Notes: a model not told the origin generated them from the sequence alone. A DNA stretch of 64,000 nucleotides from Billgrantia pellis (GCF_008297955.1 NZ_VTPY01000003.1:682001-746000); one strand, 5' to 3'. Positions 1 to 10,072 are shown, counted from the stretch's first letter. Numbers and translations: made by a program.

Positions 1-313
1 GCTGGAACCTTGGGTGATCGAACCGCCGGATGGCGCACAGAACCGGGATACGTGACGCCCCGCTCTTTCGAAGCCACGGCCGGGAGCCCGAACAGCGAGC
101 CGGGTAAGCGGCGAGCCCCGACTCACGCGGCGCCCGGCGAACAGCGCCAGGCCGTCGCCCGCAACCGCGGTGATACGCTTCGTCGGTTCGACATCCCGGA
201 GACGATACCGCCTCGACCAGCCAAGGCGTGCCGCGCTCCGTTCGATGCGCGATGGGTTTATTGCTACGTTGGAGAAGCATGGAAGGGAAGCATGGCATCG
301 CTAGAGGATTGGT
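1..313. other. Upstream non-coding stretch
   Basis: No convincing gene is seen here. The open frame starting at position 10 overlaps the tricorn gene start, has a low-complexity Arg/Pro/Ala composition and looks like a GC-rich chance frame. The stretch presumably holds the promoter of the downstream peptidase gene, but no clear -35/-10 pair could be identified. An AGAGG ribosome-binding site lies at 303-307. Confidence 0.5.
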
Positions 314-3300
314 ATGAGGAAGGTTCTCACCCATCACGTTCGAGCGCCGCGCAATGCAGTGAGCAAGCTCTCGTTCCTGATGGTCGTGGCCGGCCTGTTG
401 GCCAGCATGCCGAGCGCCGTACTGGCGCAATCCGGTCAGGTCGGACTCCCCCGATTCCCTTCGATCAGCCCTGATGGTTCGGAGCTCATCTTCAGCTGGC
501 GCGGCGATCTCTGGCGCGCCCCGACGACAGGCGGTCAGGCCGTACGCCTGACGCGCCACGACCTGGACGATCTGCATTCCAGTTGGAGTCCCGATGGCGA
601 GTGGATCGTATTCGCCTCGATGCGCGACGGCCATCTCAACCTCTGGCGCATGCGTCGCGATGGCAGCGAGCTCACCCAGCTCACCCACAGCGACCAGCAT
701 TTGCGCAACCCGGCTTATGGCCTCGATGAACGGGGCGAGCCGGTGATTACCTTCTCCGGCATGCTCGTGGCCGATGTTTACCGCGATCAGCGCCCCTACC
801 GACTCTCACCCGAAGGCGGCGAATATCGTCGACTGCACGGTGCCTTCGGCTCCGAGCCCCAGCTCTCACCCAACGGCCGGTACGTCGTGTTCACGCGGGG
901 CGGGGCCTATCACGACTGGAACCGTCGCCACTATCGCGGACCGGATGCAATGAACGTGTGGCTCTACGATCGCAAGAGCGAGACCTTCGAGCCGCTCACC
1001 GAGCGCGACGGCGACGACGGCAAGGCACGCTGGGTCGACGACGACACCCTGCTGTTCATGTCCGACCGCGAGGATCGCACCGTCAACCTCTACCGCATGG
1101 AGCTCGCCGACGAGCGCCGCATCGAGCGACTCACCGATTTCGACGAGCGCGACCTGCAGCACTTCGATGTTGCCCGCGACGGCAGCCTCGCCGTGTTGCA
1201 GATATGGGACAGCCTGATGACCCTGGACCTGCAGGCCCCCGATGCCGAGCCCGAAGCCATCGCGCTGCGTGCCCCCGACGATGGACGCGACACACATGCC
1301 CTGCGGCGCATCGATCGCGACGTCAGCGAGGCCGCTCTGAGCCCCGACGGAAAGACCATGGCGTATATTGCCTATGGACGCGTCTACGTGCGCCATGTCG
1401 ACGAGCAGAGCCCAACGCTGGCGGTAACGCCCGGCAGCCACGCCCGTCACGAAGACCTCGCCTGGTCGCCCGATGGTCTGCGACTCTATTTCGTCAACGA
1501 TGCCGACGGCACCGAATCGATCTACGAAGCACGCGTCGCCCTGACCCGCGACGAGGTACGCCGCACCCACGAGCGTCAGCGCAGGCGCGGGCGAGCCACG
1601 TCACGGCGCTGGGACGGCGATGCTACCGTCTCGCTCACCGCGATCGATCCCATCGTCGAATCCACCCTCGACGAGGAGGAGAAACCCGAGGCGGAGCGGA
1701 ATCCTGACATCCAGGTACGGGGTGAGGAGCCCGAGGATCCCTTCGCCCCCCAGGACCCCGGGCTGATGCTGGATCCCAGCCTGTTGCCGCTGCCGACCGA
1801 ACCGACCGAAATACCCGAGCCCACCCCGCCACCCCAGCTCGAGGCCGACAGCATCCCCGAGGAGGAGCTGGAAGAGGAGCCGCCCGATGACGTCCCGGCG
1901 GAGCGCGACCCGACCCGCTGGCACGATGCGATTCAGTTCGTGGTCCGCCCGGTGGTGGCCAGCGAACACAACGACCGCGACGTCTCGCCGTCACCGGATG
2001 GCCGCTCGCTCGCCTTCCGCCGCGGGCGTGGCGACCTGGTGATCCACGATCTTCACAGCAAGGAGTCGCGTACGCTGGTCGAGGGTTGGGACAGCTTTAT
2101 GCACTGGCGTTGGTCGCCCGATGGCCGCTATATCGCCTATACGCAGAACGATCTCGATTTCAGCGCCAATATCTTCGTGGTCCCGGCGGACGGCTCGTCG
2201 GAGCCGGTCAACATCACGCGCCATCCGCGCAATGATCTCAACCCGCGCTGGTCGGCCGACGGACGCAAGCTCAGTTTCATCTCCAATCGCTCGGGCGAGA
2301 ATTACGACCTCTACCGTGTCTACCTGGATCGAGAGCTCGAGACGCTCACGCCACGCGGGCTCTCCACCTACTATCGCGACGCTCGCGAGGCGGCACGCGA
2401 TACGGCACCGCTGCCGGTGGAAGGAAACGACGACACCCGGACGATGGAGGAGGCTCCGGAGCTGGAGCTGGAGGACGCCTGGCGCCGCATCGAACCGATC
2501 ACCGCCTCGCCGACCCACCATACCGGCAATGAGATGACCCCCGGCGGCGCTCGCTACGTCTTCAACGCCGGGAACGAAGGGCTCGTGGCGATGAACTGGG
2601 ACGGCAGCCAGCGTACCCGCATCGCCCCGAGCGCCAACGTCCAGCAGCTCAACCTTACCGGTGAGCAGGTCGTTTTCATCCGGAGTGGCCGCGTCGGGGT
2701 GGCGAATCTCTCCGGCAACGGCTCGACGCGCTACCTGGACATCAGCGATCGCATCCGTATCGACCGCCGCCAGCAGGCATGGCAGAAATTCCACGAGGCG
2801 GCACGCGTGATCGGTGAGAACTTCTACCGTCAGGACATGAAGGGGCTCGACTGGCCGAAGGTAGTCGCGGAGTACGCCTCCCTGATTCGCCGCACCCGAA
2901 CGCCCAGCGAGTTCAGCGATATCGCCAACCGCCTGATGGGTGAGCTGGCAGCGTCGCACATGGGCGTCTCCAACCCTGGTCCAGTCTCGTCCCTGCGCGA
3001 GCCCTCGGGGCGGCTCGGCATCGAGTATCGACGTATCGTCTCGCGCAACGAGGAGCGAATCGGCTATCGCGTCACCGGCATATTGCCGGAGGGACCGGCC
3101 ACCCTCGGCCCCATGCCCCTGGAACCCGGCGACATCATCACCGAGATCGGCCTGCAGCCCTTCGAGGAGGACGAAACGCTGCGGCAGCGTCTACGCGGCC
3201 AGGTGGACCAAGAGGTGGTGGTCACTTTCGACCGTCCCGGCCGCGACGGTTATACCGAGTACCGCACCATTCTCACCACGGTGAGCCTGACCGGGTATGC

Positions 3301-3955
3301 GCGTTTGAAGTACGACGCCTTCCGCGAGAAGAGCCGACACCGCGTCGAAGAGCTCTCGGACGGGCGGCTCGGCTACCTGCATATCCAGGCGATGAACCAG
3401 ACCTCGTTGGAAGGCTTTCAGGGCGACCTCTATGCCGCCGCCGAAGGCAAGGAGGGGTTGATCATCGACGTACGCAACAACGGCGGCGGCAACACCACGG
3501 ACCGCATCCTGACCTCGATCATGGCGGGTGAACACGCCTATACCGTCCCCGCCGGGGTCGATCCCGCCAATACCGGCCATTACCCGCAGGATCGCCTCGA
3601 CGCGCCGCGCTACACGTTACCGGTCAATATGCTGGCCAACGAGAAGAGCTATTCCAATGCCGAAATCCTGGCCCACGCCTTCCGCACCTTGGGCCGTGGC
3701 CATCTTGTCGGCGAACAGACCTATGGCGGAGTGATCTCCACCAATAGCCATACGTTGATCGACGGCGCCACCGTGCGGCGCCCCTTCCGCGGCTGGTACC
3801 TGCCCGACGGCACCGACATGGAGCACAACGGAGCCATGCCCCACCTGCGGGTGGAGCAGAGGCCGGAAGACGAGGTGGCCGATCGCGACCGGCAGCTCGA
3901 ACGTGCGGTTGCCGACCTGCTCGAGAGAATCGAAACCGAGGAGGACGAAGGCTAG
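314..3955 (+). CDS. Tricorn-like S41 family peptidase, periplasmic
   Basis: 1213 residues. An N-terminal signal peptide (about 1-38, ending SAVLA) predicts export. It is followed by two sets of WD40/TolB-like beta-propeller blades with repeated SPDG motifs (about 45-420 and 540-800), a tricorn core with a PDZ-like segment (about 905-1010) and a C-terminal S41 protease domain. The likely nucleophile is Ser1114 in SYSNAEI and the likely general base is His882 in AASHMG, matching the Ser/His arrangement of archaeal tricorn protease. Between the propellers is an unusual Pro/Glu-rich acidic linker (about 452-529). The family degrades oligopeptides; a periplasmic quality-control or peptide-scavenging role is inferred. 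The start follows AGAGG at 303-307. It is convergent with the next gene. Confidence 0.9.
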   Translation: MRKVLTHHVRAPRNAVSKLSFLMVVAGLLASMPSAVLAQSGQVGLPRFPSISPDGSELIFSWRGDLWRAPTTGGQAVRLTRHDLDDLHSSWSPDGEWIVFASMRDGHLNLWRMRRDGSELTQLTHSDQHLRNPAYGLDERGEPVITFSGMLVADVYRDQRPYRLSPEGGEYRRLHGAFGSEPQLSPNGRYVVFTRGGAYHDWNRRHYRGPDAMNVWLYDRKSETFEPLTERDGDDGKARWVDDDTLLFMSDREDRTVNLYRMELADERRIERLTDFDERDLQHFDVARDGSLAVLQIWDSLMTLDLQAPDAEPEAIALRAPDDGRDTHALRRIDRDVSEAALSPDGKTMAYIAYGRVYVRHVDEQSPTLAVTPGSHARHEDLAWSPDGLRLYFVNDADGTESIYEARVALTRDEVRRTHERQRRRGRATSRRWDGDATVSLTAIDPIVESTLDEEEKPEAERNPDIQVRGEEPEDPFAPQDPGLMLDPSLLPLPTEPTEIPEPTPPPQLEADSIPEEELEEEPPDDVPAERDPTRWHDAIQFVVRPVVASEHNDRDVSPSPDGRSLAFRRGRGDLVIHDLHSKESRTLVEGWDSFMHWRWSPDGRYIAYTQNDLDFSANIFVVPADGSSEPVNITRHPRNDLNPRWSADGRKLSFISNRSGENYDLYRVYLDRELETLTPRGLSTYYRDAREAARDTAPLPVEGNDDTRTMEEAPELELEDAWRRIEPITASPTHHTGNEMTPGGARYVFNAGNEGLVAMNWDGSQRTRIAPSANVQQLNLTGEQVVFIRSGRVGVANLSGNGSTRYLDISDRIRIDRRQQAWQKFHEAARVIGENFYRQDMKGLDWPKVVAEYASLIRRTRTPSEFSDIANRLMGELAASHMGVSNPGPVSSLREPSGRLGIEYRRIVSRNEERIGYRVTGILPEGPATLGPMPLEPGDIITEIGLQPFEEDETLRQRLRGQVDQEVVVTFDRPGRDGYTEYRTILTTVSLTGYARLKYDAFREKSRHRVEELSDGRLGYLHIQAMNQTSLEGFQGDLYAAAEGKEGLIIDVRNNGGGNTTDRILTSIMAGEHAYTVPAGVDPANTGHYPQDRLDAPRYTLPVNMLANEKSYSNAEILAHAFRTLGRGHLVGEQTYGGVISTNSHTLIDGATVRRPFRGWYLPDGTDMEHNGAMPHLRVEQRPEDEVADRDRQLERAVADLLERIETEEDEG

Positions 3956-3993
3956 GGACTCGGCGGCCCGGCATTGCATGCCAGGCTGCCGGC

Positions 3994-4311
3994 CTAGAGG
4001 CCGTAGTCGCGCTCGACCCTGGCAATGCGCACCTTGTAGGCGGTGTACCAGTCGCTGCGGCCGAGCCGCTGGGCTTCGCGATGTTCGACGTTCGCCTTCC
4101 AGCGCTTGATCGCCTCCAGGCTCTCCCAATAGGAGACGGTCACGCCGATCCCGTCGCGCACCGATTCCAGCCCGAGAAAGCCCGGCTGTTGTGAAGCGAG
4201 TTCGACCATACGCTCCGCCATCACGCCGTAGCCGGTGTCACCGTCGGTGCGGATCGAGGTGAAGATGACGGCATAGTAGGGCGGTTCGGGAGTGTTTGCG
4301 ATGTGGGTCAT
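3994..4311 (-). CDS. Antibiotic biosynthesis monooxygenase (ABM) domain protein
   Basis: 105 residues forming a single dimeric ferredoxin-like ABM domain: YYAVIFTSIRT strand at the start, then a helix with AERMVELASQQPGFLGLES and the typical VTVSYWESLEAIKRWK segment near residue 60. Such small proteins act as heme- or quinone-type monooxygenases or are of unknown function; no substrate can be assigned. A GGAGG ribosome-binding site sits six bases before the ATG. It stands alone, convergent with the tricorn gene and upstream of the DUF3422 gene on the same strand. Confidence 0.8.
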   Translation of the reverse strand: MTHIANTPEPPYYAVIFTSIRTDGDTGYGVMAERMVELASQQPGFLGLESVRDGIGVTVSYWESLEAIKRWKANVEHREAQRLGRSDWYTAYKVRIARVERDYGL

Positions 4312-4411
4312 GCATCCTCCGGAGCAATGAGCGGGCGACCGGCGTCAAGCGCCGCGTCGGTGGATCCGAGTCTACGCCCATGGCCCGGCGGACGCCGCCA
4401 CGGACAAACGC

Positions 4412-5674
4412 TCAATGGCGCTTCACCCGCCAGATGCGCCAGGCCAGCAGGCCGATGATTGCGACGCCCAACGGCACGAGGATGGCCGCCGTCGTACGGG
4501 GCTCGATCTCGATGCCGAGCGCCGAGAGGCCTTCCAAGGCCAGTTTGAACAAGCCGAAGATGTAGTAGCTGATCACGATGATCGACAGCCCCTCCACCGC
4601 CTTCTGGATCTTGAGCTGGATGCTGGCCCGCTCGTCGAGGCTGTTCAGGATGCTCGAATTCTGCTCTTCGATCTCCACCTGGGCGCGAGTGCGCAACAGG
4701 TCATTGAGCCTGGCAGCGCTCTCGGCCAGACTCTCCTGTCGGCGATGAATAGCGGCGCAATAATGCACCGTGGGCCGGAAGCGGCGCAGGATGAAAGTAC
4801 CGAGACGTGGACATTCGCCGACTCGCGCCTCGCGCAGTTCCTCGATGCGGGCAAAGACGAGCCGGGCATACGCCTCGGTGGCGCTGAAGCGTTGACGCGA
4901 GCGGGAACCGCTGCGCTCGAGCCGCGCCGACAGCCGCGAGAGCGCCGTCAACAGCGGCCTGGCACTGGCGTTCTCTTGCTCGGCGTTACGATCGGAGAGC
5001 TCGCCCAGCTCGGTCTCGTAGCCCTGCAATTCGACCGCCAGCTCCTTGGCCAACGGCAGCGACAGCGATGCCATCATGCGGTAGGTCTCGATCTCGAGCA
5101 GGCGACGCACCATGCGACCGAGGCGAAAGGCATTGAGCCCATGGTTGACCAGCAACAAGCGATTGACGCCCTCGCCGGTGAGACGGAAATCGCTCCACAC
5201 CGTGGCGTCACCGCCCCCCACCCGGGAACCGGCAGGATCGCTGAAGCCGAAAGCCTCGACGCTACCTCCCCAGCACTCTTCCGCCTCGACCCGCACCAGG
5301 CTGGCATTGATCAAGCTGTCGCGATGCGCTTCGACGATCTCGGACAGCGAACGGGGCGGCGCGGGCCAGGGATCGGTCCGCGGCGTCAGGGGCACCATCA
5401 GGGTCAGGGTGGAGAATTCGGTATGCCGCTCCCACTTCAGCACGCCGCCATCGTCGAGGGCGAGAATCTGTTGGGCCGCCTCGGTGTCGATGCCAACTCG
5501 CGTGACCGTACCCAGCCGCGCCAGCAAGTCGTCGTGCTCGCCGGCATCGGCGAGGAAGGCGTAATGGTGAACGTGGGCCGGCTCCGAGAAGTAGATCGAG
5601 GGGCGTGCGTGCAGTTCGTTGTGCAGTTGCTGTCGTTGTGGGTGCATGTCGGGGGCCTGAAGGGTGTTGTGCAC
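4412..5674 (-). CDS. DUF3422 family membrane protein
   Basis: 420 residues. The N-terminus (LHNELHARPSIYF) and overall length fit DUF3422, a family of unknown function common in proteobacteria. A predominantly helical cytoplasmic body (about 1-350) includes a probable coiled coil near 290-345. The C-terminus has two hydrophobic segments (about 350-372 and 385-410), suggesting membrane anchoring. No catalytic motif is recognised. An equally long open frame on the opposite strand is a GC-rich mirror frame and was rejected. Confidence 0.85.
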   Translation of the reverse strand: MHNTLQAPDMHPQRQQLHNELHARPSIYFSEPAHVHHYAFLADAGEHDDLLARLGTVTRVGIDTEAAQQILALDDGGVLKWERHTEFSTLTLMVPLTPRTDPWPAPPRSLSEIVEAHRDSLINASLVRVEAEECWGGSVEAFGFSDPAGSRVGGGDATVWSDFRLTGEGVNRLLLVNHGLNAFRLGRMVRRLLEIETYRMMASLSLPLAKELAVELQGYETELGELSDRNAEQENASARPLLTALSRLSARLERSGSRSRQRFSATEAYARLVFARIEELREARVGECPRLGTFILRRFRPTVHYCAAIHRRQESLAESAARLNDLLRTRAQVEIEEQNSSILNSLDERASIQLKIQKAVEGLSIIVISYYIFGLFKLALEGLSALGIEIEPRTTAAILVPLGVAIIGLLAWRIWRVKRH

Positions 5675-5809
5675 TGAGCCTAATGAGTCTCATGGCACCA
5701 TGACAACCCGCGGCTCGCTCCGCCAGACACATCAGATCCGATTCGACGGTCCATCGGCAGGGGGCCAGGTGTGTGGCTGGGCGCAGCACTTCTGGACATC
5801 CCCGGAATG

Positions 5810-6709
5810 TCACTCCTGCACGGCGGCATCTTCCGCCAATACCTCCAATGGCACGGGCTGCTGCACGAACCGGGAAATCCAGGCCAGAGCGTTAGGCAGG
5901 CTGGCCCGCCAGACGCGCCAGGTATGGCCGCCGTCGAACTCTTCCAACGGCACCAGTTCGGGCTGGTAGGGCCGCAACGCCTGGCGTACCAGCCGGGCAT
6001 GGTGCACGGCATGGTAGGTGTCGCGCCGACCGGCGCTAAGGTAGAGCGGCACCACCTGCTCGGACGCCAGGTAGCCGTCGAGATGGGCCGTGTAGTTGCG
6101 TTGCTGCCACAGCTCGACGTCGAAGACGCCCTGGGCATCCAGAAAGGCCGGGTGCCGCCATGCCGATGAGTTCTTGGGCGGCAAGGGGTGATAGCTTGCC
6201 GGACTCAGGGCCGCGGCGGCGGCGAACAGGTCCGGCCGCTCGAGAATAAAGTTGAGGGTACCGAACCCGCCGGCGGAGAGCCCTGCGATGGCGCGCCACT
6301 CACGCTGCGGCACGACCTGCCAGGTGGCCTCCACATGGGGCATCAGCTCTTCGAGAAAAGCCGTGCGTGCCGGCTCGTTGTGCCCATCGATCCACCAACT
6401 CTCGCTGCCGGGCATGACGATCACCATCGGCGGAAGAGCGCCCTCGCGGATCAGCCGGTCGGCCGTTTGACGAAGGTTGCCCCGCTCGACCCAGTCGCGC
6501 TCGCTGCCGAACGAGCCATGCAACAGGTACAGTACCGGGTAGGCCAGGTTGGATTCCCGGTAGCCTTCGGGCAGGTAGAGCGTGTAGGGATATTCCCGCC
6601 CCAGCACCTCGGAAGGAAAGCGATGGTAGGTGACTTCACCGGCCCGGGCCGCCAGCCCCGACAGCAGGCTGACACCCAGCAGCACGGCGAAGACGCGCTT
6701 GATCGTCAT
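5810..6709 (-). CDS. Secreted alpha/beta-hydrolase, putative esterase family
   Basis: 299 residues with a signal peptide (about 1-23, ending AARAGE). The body is an esterase-D/antigen-85-like alpha/beta hydrolase: YTLYLPEGY near the N-terminus, YLLHGSFG as the oxyanion strand, the nucleophile elbow GLSAGGFG (Ser about 144) and a C-terminal DGGHTWRVWR segment supplying the catalytic His. The substrate is unknown; short-chain acyl or feruloyl-type esters are typical of the family. GGGAG precedes the ATG. It is divergent from the acyltransferase gene at 6827, sharing a 117-base intergenic region. Confidence 0.85.
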   Translation of the reverse strand: MTIKRVFAVLLGVSLLSGLAARAGEVTYHRFPSEVLGREYPYTLYLPEGYRESNLAYPVLYLLHGSFGSERDWVERGNLRQTADRLIREGALPPMVIVMPGSESWWIDGHNEPARTAFLEELMPHVEATWQVVPQREWRAIAGLSAGGFGTLNFILERPDLFAAAAALSPASYHPLPPKNSSAWRHPAFLDAQGVFDVELWQQRNYTAHLDGYLASEQVVPLYLSAGRRDTYHAVHHARLVRQALRPYQPELVPLEEFDGGHTWRVWRASLPNALAWISRFVQQPVPLEVLAEDAAVQE

Positions 6710-6826
6710 GCAGTTGGCTCCCTATGCCGGAAAAGACTCTGTCGCCAAACGGAATTTCTTCGCTTCGTCATGGTCCGACATGACGTTGATGCCTAATGTT
6801 CCGATTCCAGGGAAGGCCGGGAAGCC

Positions 6827-7888
6827 ATGAAGCGAATCGAAGAAATCTACTGGCTACGCTTCTACGGCTGCCTCGCCGTGTTCGGTTATCATTTTCTCGA
6901 CCGGCTGAATCAACATGTGGATAACGTCTACGTCGACCTGGCGCGCATCCCCACCGTGCTCGGCACGCCGACATTCATTTGTATCTCGATTTTCCTGTTC
7001 TCGGTACGCTACGGCAACGAACCGCCGCGCGGATTCCTGCTCAAGCGCTTGCAATACGTGATGGTGCCGTACGTGGTCTACGGACTGATTTACTCGATCA
7101 CCCATTACATGAGCCAGCGCCGACAAGGCGAACAGATCGATTTCATCCCCAATCTGGTGGAGTACCTGATCTATGCCGGCTGGCATGGCTACTTCCTGAT
7201 CATCGCCATGCAGTTCTATGCCTTCTACTGGCTCTATGCACGCTTCGACCTGGAGCGTTGGCTCCATCCCGGCCCATGGCTTGTGATCGGCACTCTGACC
7301 AGCGTCGCCTACTGGGGCCTGACCCGCCACTTCGATATCGAGCCGCCCGGCTATCTCCTGTGGATCGCTCCGCTGGGCTGGATCTACCTGTTCTTCCTCG
7401 CCATGCTGCTGGTGCGTCACTATCCGCAACTGACGCCGGAACGGCTGCGGGAAGTGCCGTGGATCGCCCGACTGGCGCGGCCGTCGTTTCTGGCCACCTA
7501 TGTGGCGGGCATCGTGATCTTCACCCTCTACGACCAGTTGGAATATTCGTCCAAGGAAACCTGGGTGGTGCCCCTGTTCATCCTGTTCACGCTATTCGCC
7601 ATGACCCGGCTGCGCCATGTGCCGGCCACGCCGCTGGTCAAGGTCGTCAATCAGTACTCCTTCGGCATCTATCTGGCGCATCCGATGTTCTTCGCCATGG
7701 TGGATGCCGTTCAGGAGAACCTGCGATTCTCCCTGCCGCTTTATGCGCTGCTGCTGATCGTACTCGGCATGGCCGGCTCCATCGGCCTGAACCGGATCGC
7801 CAACCGCGTGCCCGGCGGCGGCATGCTGTTCGGCAAGACGCTTTACGTCCCCGGCCTTCGCCAGACGGCTTCCGGCTCAGTGCGCTAG
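6827..7888 (+). CDS. Acyltransferase 3 family membrane protein
   Basis: 353 residues with about ten hydrophobic segments and the family start IYWLRFYGCLAVFGYHFLDR, in which the conserved His (GYH, about residue 22) and Arg are kept. The end carries the YSFGIYLAHPMFF motif typical of acyltransferase-3/OafA-type enzymes, which acylate exopolysaccharide, lipopolysaccharide O-antigen or small molecules at the inner membrane. The substrate cannot be told. A GGGAAG ribosome-binding site precedes the ATG. No polysaccharide cluster is adjacent, so it appears to be a stand-alone modifier. Confidence 0.85.
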   Translation: MKRIEEIYWLRFYGCLAVFGYHFLDRLNQHVDNVYVDLARIPTVLGTPTFICISIFLFSVRYGNEPPRGFLLKRLQYVMVPYVVYGLIYSITHYMSQRRQGEQIDFIPNLVEYLIYAGWHGYFLIIAMQFYAFYWLYARFDLERWLHPGPWLVIGTLTSVAYWGLTRHFDIEPPGYLLWIAPLGWIYLFFLAMLLVRHYPQLTPERLREVPWIARLARPSFLATYVAGIVIFTLYDQLEYSSKETWVVPLFILFTLFAMTRLRHVPATPLVKVVNQYSFGIYLAHPMFFAMVDAVQENLRFSLPLYALLLIVLGMAGSIGLNRIANRVPGGGMLFGKTLYVPGLRQTASGSVR

Positions 7889-7959
7889 GCTAACGAGACA
7901 GGCTCCCGCCGCCGGCGCGACGGGCAAACCGGTACGGACAGGTTCCAGGACGTTCCCCC

Positions 7960-8856
7960 ATGACAACCGCAACACTCCCGACCCTATTGGTCGCGCCAGT
8001 GAACGATTCACCCGCGGCACGGGCCGGCGCACGCCATGCGGCGCTACTGGCCCAGTTGCTTCGGGTCCCCCTGCAATTGGTTCACGTGTTACCCCTTCGC
8101 CCGGCCGAACTCAGCGACGTGCCGGCCAATCGTACCTTGGAAGAGGACCGCGACCGCTCGCTGCGACGCACGGCGGCACGAGACGCCTTCGTCAGCGCCC
8201 GACAGGTCATCGCACCGACGCTTGCGCCACCCCCCGAAGAGATCATCCTGGAGGATGCCGGTTTCGTGCGGCACCCGGCGCGCGCCATCATCGACCATGC
8301 CCACCGCCAACCCGGCTGCCTGCTGGTGATCGGCGCCCGCCACCTCAGCGACGTGGGCAAGTTCATGGCGGGCAGCGTCAGCGATGCGGTAATTCACGAG
8401 GCGCGCTGTCCCGTGACCGTGGTGCATCCCGAAGTGGATCACGAGGCGGTCCAACGCATCGGTCGAGTGCTGCTGCCGGTCGATGGCTCCCGCCATGGGG
8501 AGCGAGCCGCACGTCTCGCCGGTGAGCTGGCACGGTGCGCAGGAGCACCGGTCGAGATGTTGTTCTGCCGCCCCGGGGAAGAGCCGCTGAACGCACCGAG
8601 CGAGGACGAGAGTACAGCGATCTTCGGCCAGGCGCACCGGCAACTGGGCGACATCCCGGCAGGAATCGCAGAGCGAACGCTCCGCGGTGACCCGTATTAT
8701 GGCAGGGCAATCGCCGATTACGCGGGTCGCCAGCGCGACAATCCGGTCATCGTGATGGGGCGCCGAGGACAGGGCGCTTGGCGGGAGAAGCTATTGGGCA
8801 GCGTCAGCCATCGGGTCATCGACCTGGCACGTTGCCCGGTCACCGTCACGGTGTGA
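7960..8856 (+). CDS. Tandem universal stress protein (UspA x2)
   Basis: 298 residues made of two UspA domains (about 5-150 and 165-298). Each begins with a strand of the LLVAPVNDSP / VLLPVDGSRHGE type and ends with the nucleotide-binding G-x9-G(S) motif: GKFMAGSVSDAVI in the first and GRRGQGAWREKLLGSVSHRVI in the second, followed by ARCPVTVV. Both halves therefore keep the ATP-binding signature, as in UspE-type tandem proteins. A general stress-survival role is known for the family; the trigger here is unknown. It is convergent with the DUF3581 gene. Confidence 0.9.
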   Translation: MTTATLPTLLVAPVNDSPAARAGARHAALLAQLLRVPLQLVHVLPLRPAELSDVPANRTLEEDRDRSLRRTAARDAFVSARQVIAPTLAPPPEEIILEDAGFVRHPARAIIDHAHRQPGCLLVIGARHLSDVGKFMAGSVSDAVIHEARCPVTVVHPEVDHEAVQRIGRVLLPVDGSRHGERAARLAGELARCAGAPVEMLFCRPGEEPLNAPSEDESTAIFGQAHRQLGDIPAGIAERTLRGDPYYGRAIADYAGRQRDNPVIVMGRRGQGAWREKLLGSVSHRVIDLARCPVTVTV

Positions 8857-8888
8857 GGGGCGCTGGGAGCCGAAATCCGGCCCGCGGA

Positions 8889-9605
8889 TTAGCCCGTGAC
8901 CTCGTAGGCCGACCTCAGCCGGTAGAATTCGTTGACGATCTCCTCCATGGCCGCAGCGTCGTAAGCGCAGAGCCCGCTTACGACAAGCTTCTTCGAGCCG
9001 CTTCCCACCGCCTTGCCGCCGTCCTTGATACGGAATTCAAGGCGCACGTCACCGCGCTTGCCGATTACGTCCAGGCGCGATTCGACCAATTCCAGCGAGG
9101 GTTCGGTCAGATCGAGCCGATCGAGCGAAAAGCCCATGCTGTCGTAGATCACCAAGGGCCGGCGCGGGTTGAACATGACGCCCTGCGCCTCGAACAGCGG
9201 CTTGAGCACGTGAGGAAAATTCTTGCCGGAGAAGGCCACGTAGCAACGGGTGAAGGCCTCGATGGCGAACGTATTCCGGTTCGTCTCTCCCTCCCGGCGA
9301 ACGTCCAGGTACTGCTTGCCTTCGTCATCGCAGACCCGCAGCTGTCCCGCTTCGGGCTCCTCCTCCAGGCACAGCGAGGTACCATCGCCGACCATGTTGC
9401 GAAAGCGAAACTCCATATGGCGGGAAAGCCCGAAGCGACTCAGTACCAAGGCGAAGAGCAGATCCCCTGGTACACAAAAACGCCGGGCTCCTTCATCATG
9501 GATGGGATTGAAGTCACCGGCGACACGCTTGGCGAAGTCGCTGGCCTGCTGCGCGGAGATACGCACACGGCTGCTCGTGCGTGTGTGATAGGGATCGAGA
9601 AACAT
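8889..9605 (-). CDS. DUF3581 family protein
   Basis: 238 residues. The sequence FAKRVAGDFNPIHDEGARRFCVPGDLLFALVLSR near residue 25-60 resembles a hotdog/MaoC-like hydratase motif (D-x-N-P-I-H) and is characteristic of DUF3581. A second hotdog-like half follows. The frame stays open upstream to 10211, but that extension has low-complexity composition and no homology I recognise, so the ATG at 9605 (MFLDPYHTR) is chosen. The family is uncharacterised; an acyl-thioester-binding role is inferred from the hotdog-like motif only. Confidence 0.75.
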   Translation of the reverse strand: MFLDPYHTRTSSRVRISAQQASDFAKRVAGDFNPIHDEGARRFCVPGDLLFALVLSRFGLSRHMEFRFRNMVGDGTSLCLEEEPEAGQLRVCDDEGKQYLDVRREGETNRNTFAIEAFTRCYVAFSGKNFPHVLKPLFEAQGVMFNPRRPLVIYDSMGFSLDRLDLTEPSLELVESRLDVIGKRGDVRLEFRIKDGGKAVGSGSKKLVVSGLCAYDAAAMEEIVNEFYRLRSAYEVTG

Positions 9606-10072
9606 GCGTGCTCTGGCCTGTCCTTGGTATGTCTCGGAGGTAAGATGATGCCATCTTTCCTGTCGCCGAAGCCACTGCGGCCCGTCATAGCCGACGACGT
9701 TGACGGTTCGGTTCCTATAAGCTCTTGAAACTATGCTAGTGTGGCAAGCGAAGCGAATAAATCTATAGCGCTGTGGTCGCCGATCCGGCCTCGTCATTGC
9801 ATCGAAATGACGTATATTAGTCAGAAGGGTTGCCGGCCCAAGCAAAACCATAAGAACCAGGAGCATGACTTGCCGAGAATCGATGCACCGACTCGGCATA
9901 GGGGATCGGGGGAATTCATTATCGAAACGCTCATGACTTCCCGGCCGTGCTCGTACGGAGGCCAGCCGGGAACGGGGACCGCCGCTTTGTGCGCAGGGGC
10001 TAGCGAAACGGTGGGACTCACCCGCTCGCGTTGCACGTCCGTTCTCGGCCAGTCCGACCGGGAAGGTGGCGC
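9606..10072. other. Intergenic region between divergent genes, no gene seen
   Basis: About 470 bases between the divergent DUF3581 gene and the substrate-binding-protein gene. Open frames here lack coding character. One perfect 7-base stem (TGCCGAG / CTCGGCA, 9871-9877 and 9892-9898, 14-base loop) is present without a T-run. The stretch around 9715-9770 is AT-richer than its surroundings and could hold promoters, but no well-spaced pair was found. Confidence 0.4.

Noticed and set aside
4415..5677. 420-residue open frame on the plus strand opposite the DUF3422 gene
   Set aside because: Exact mirror of a real gene in GC-rich DNA, with no recognisable domain and no ribosome-binding site.
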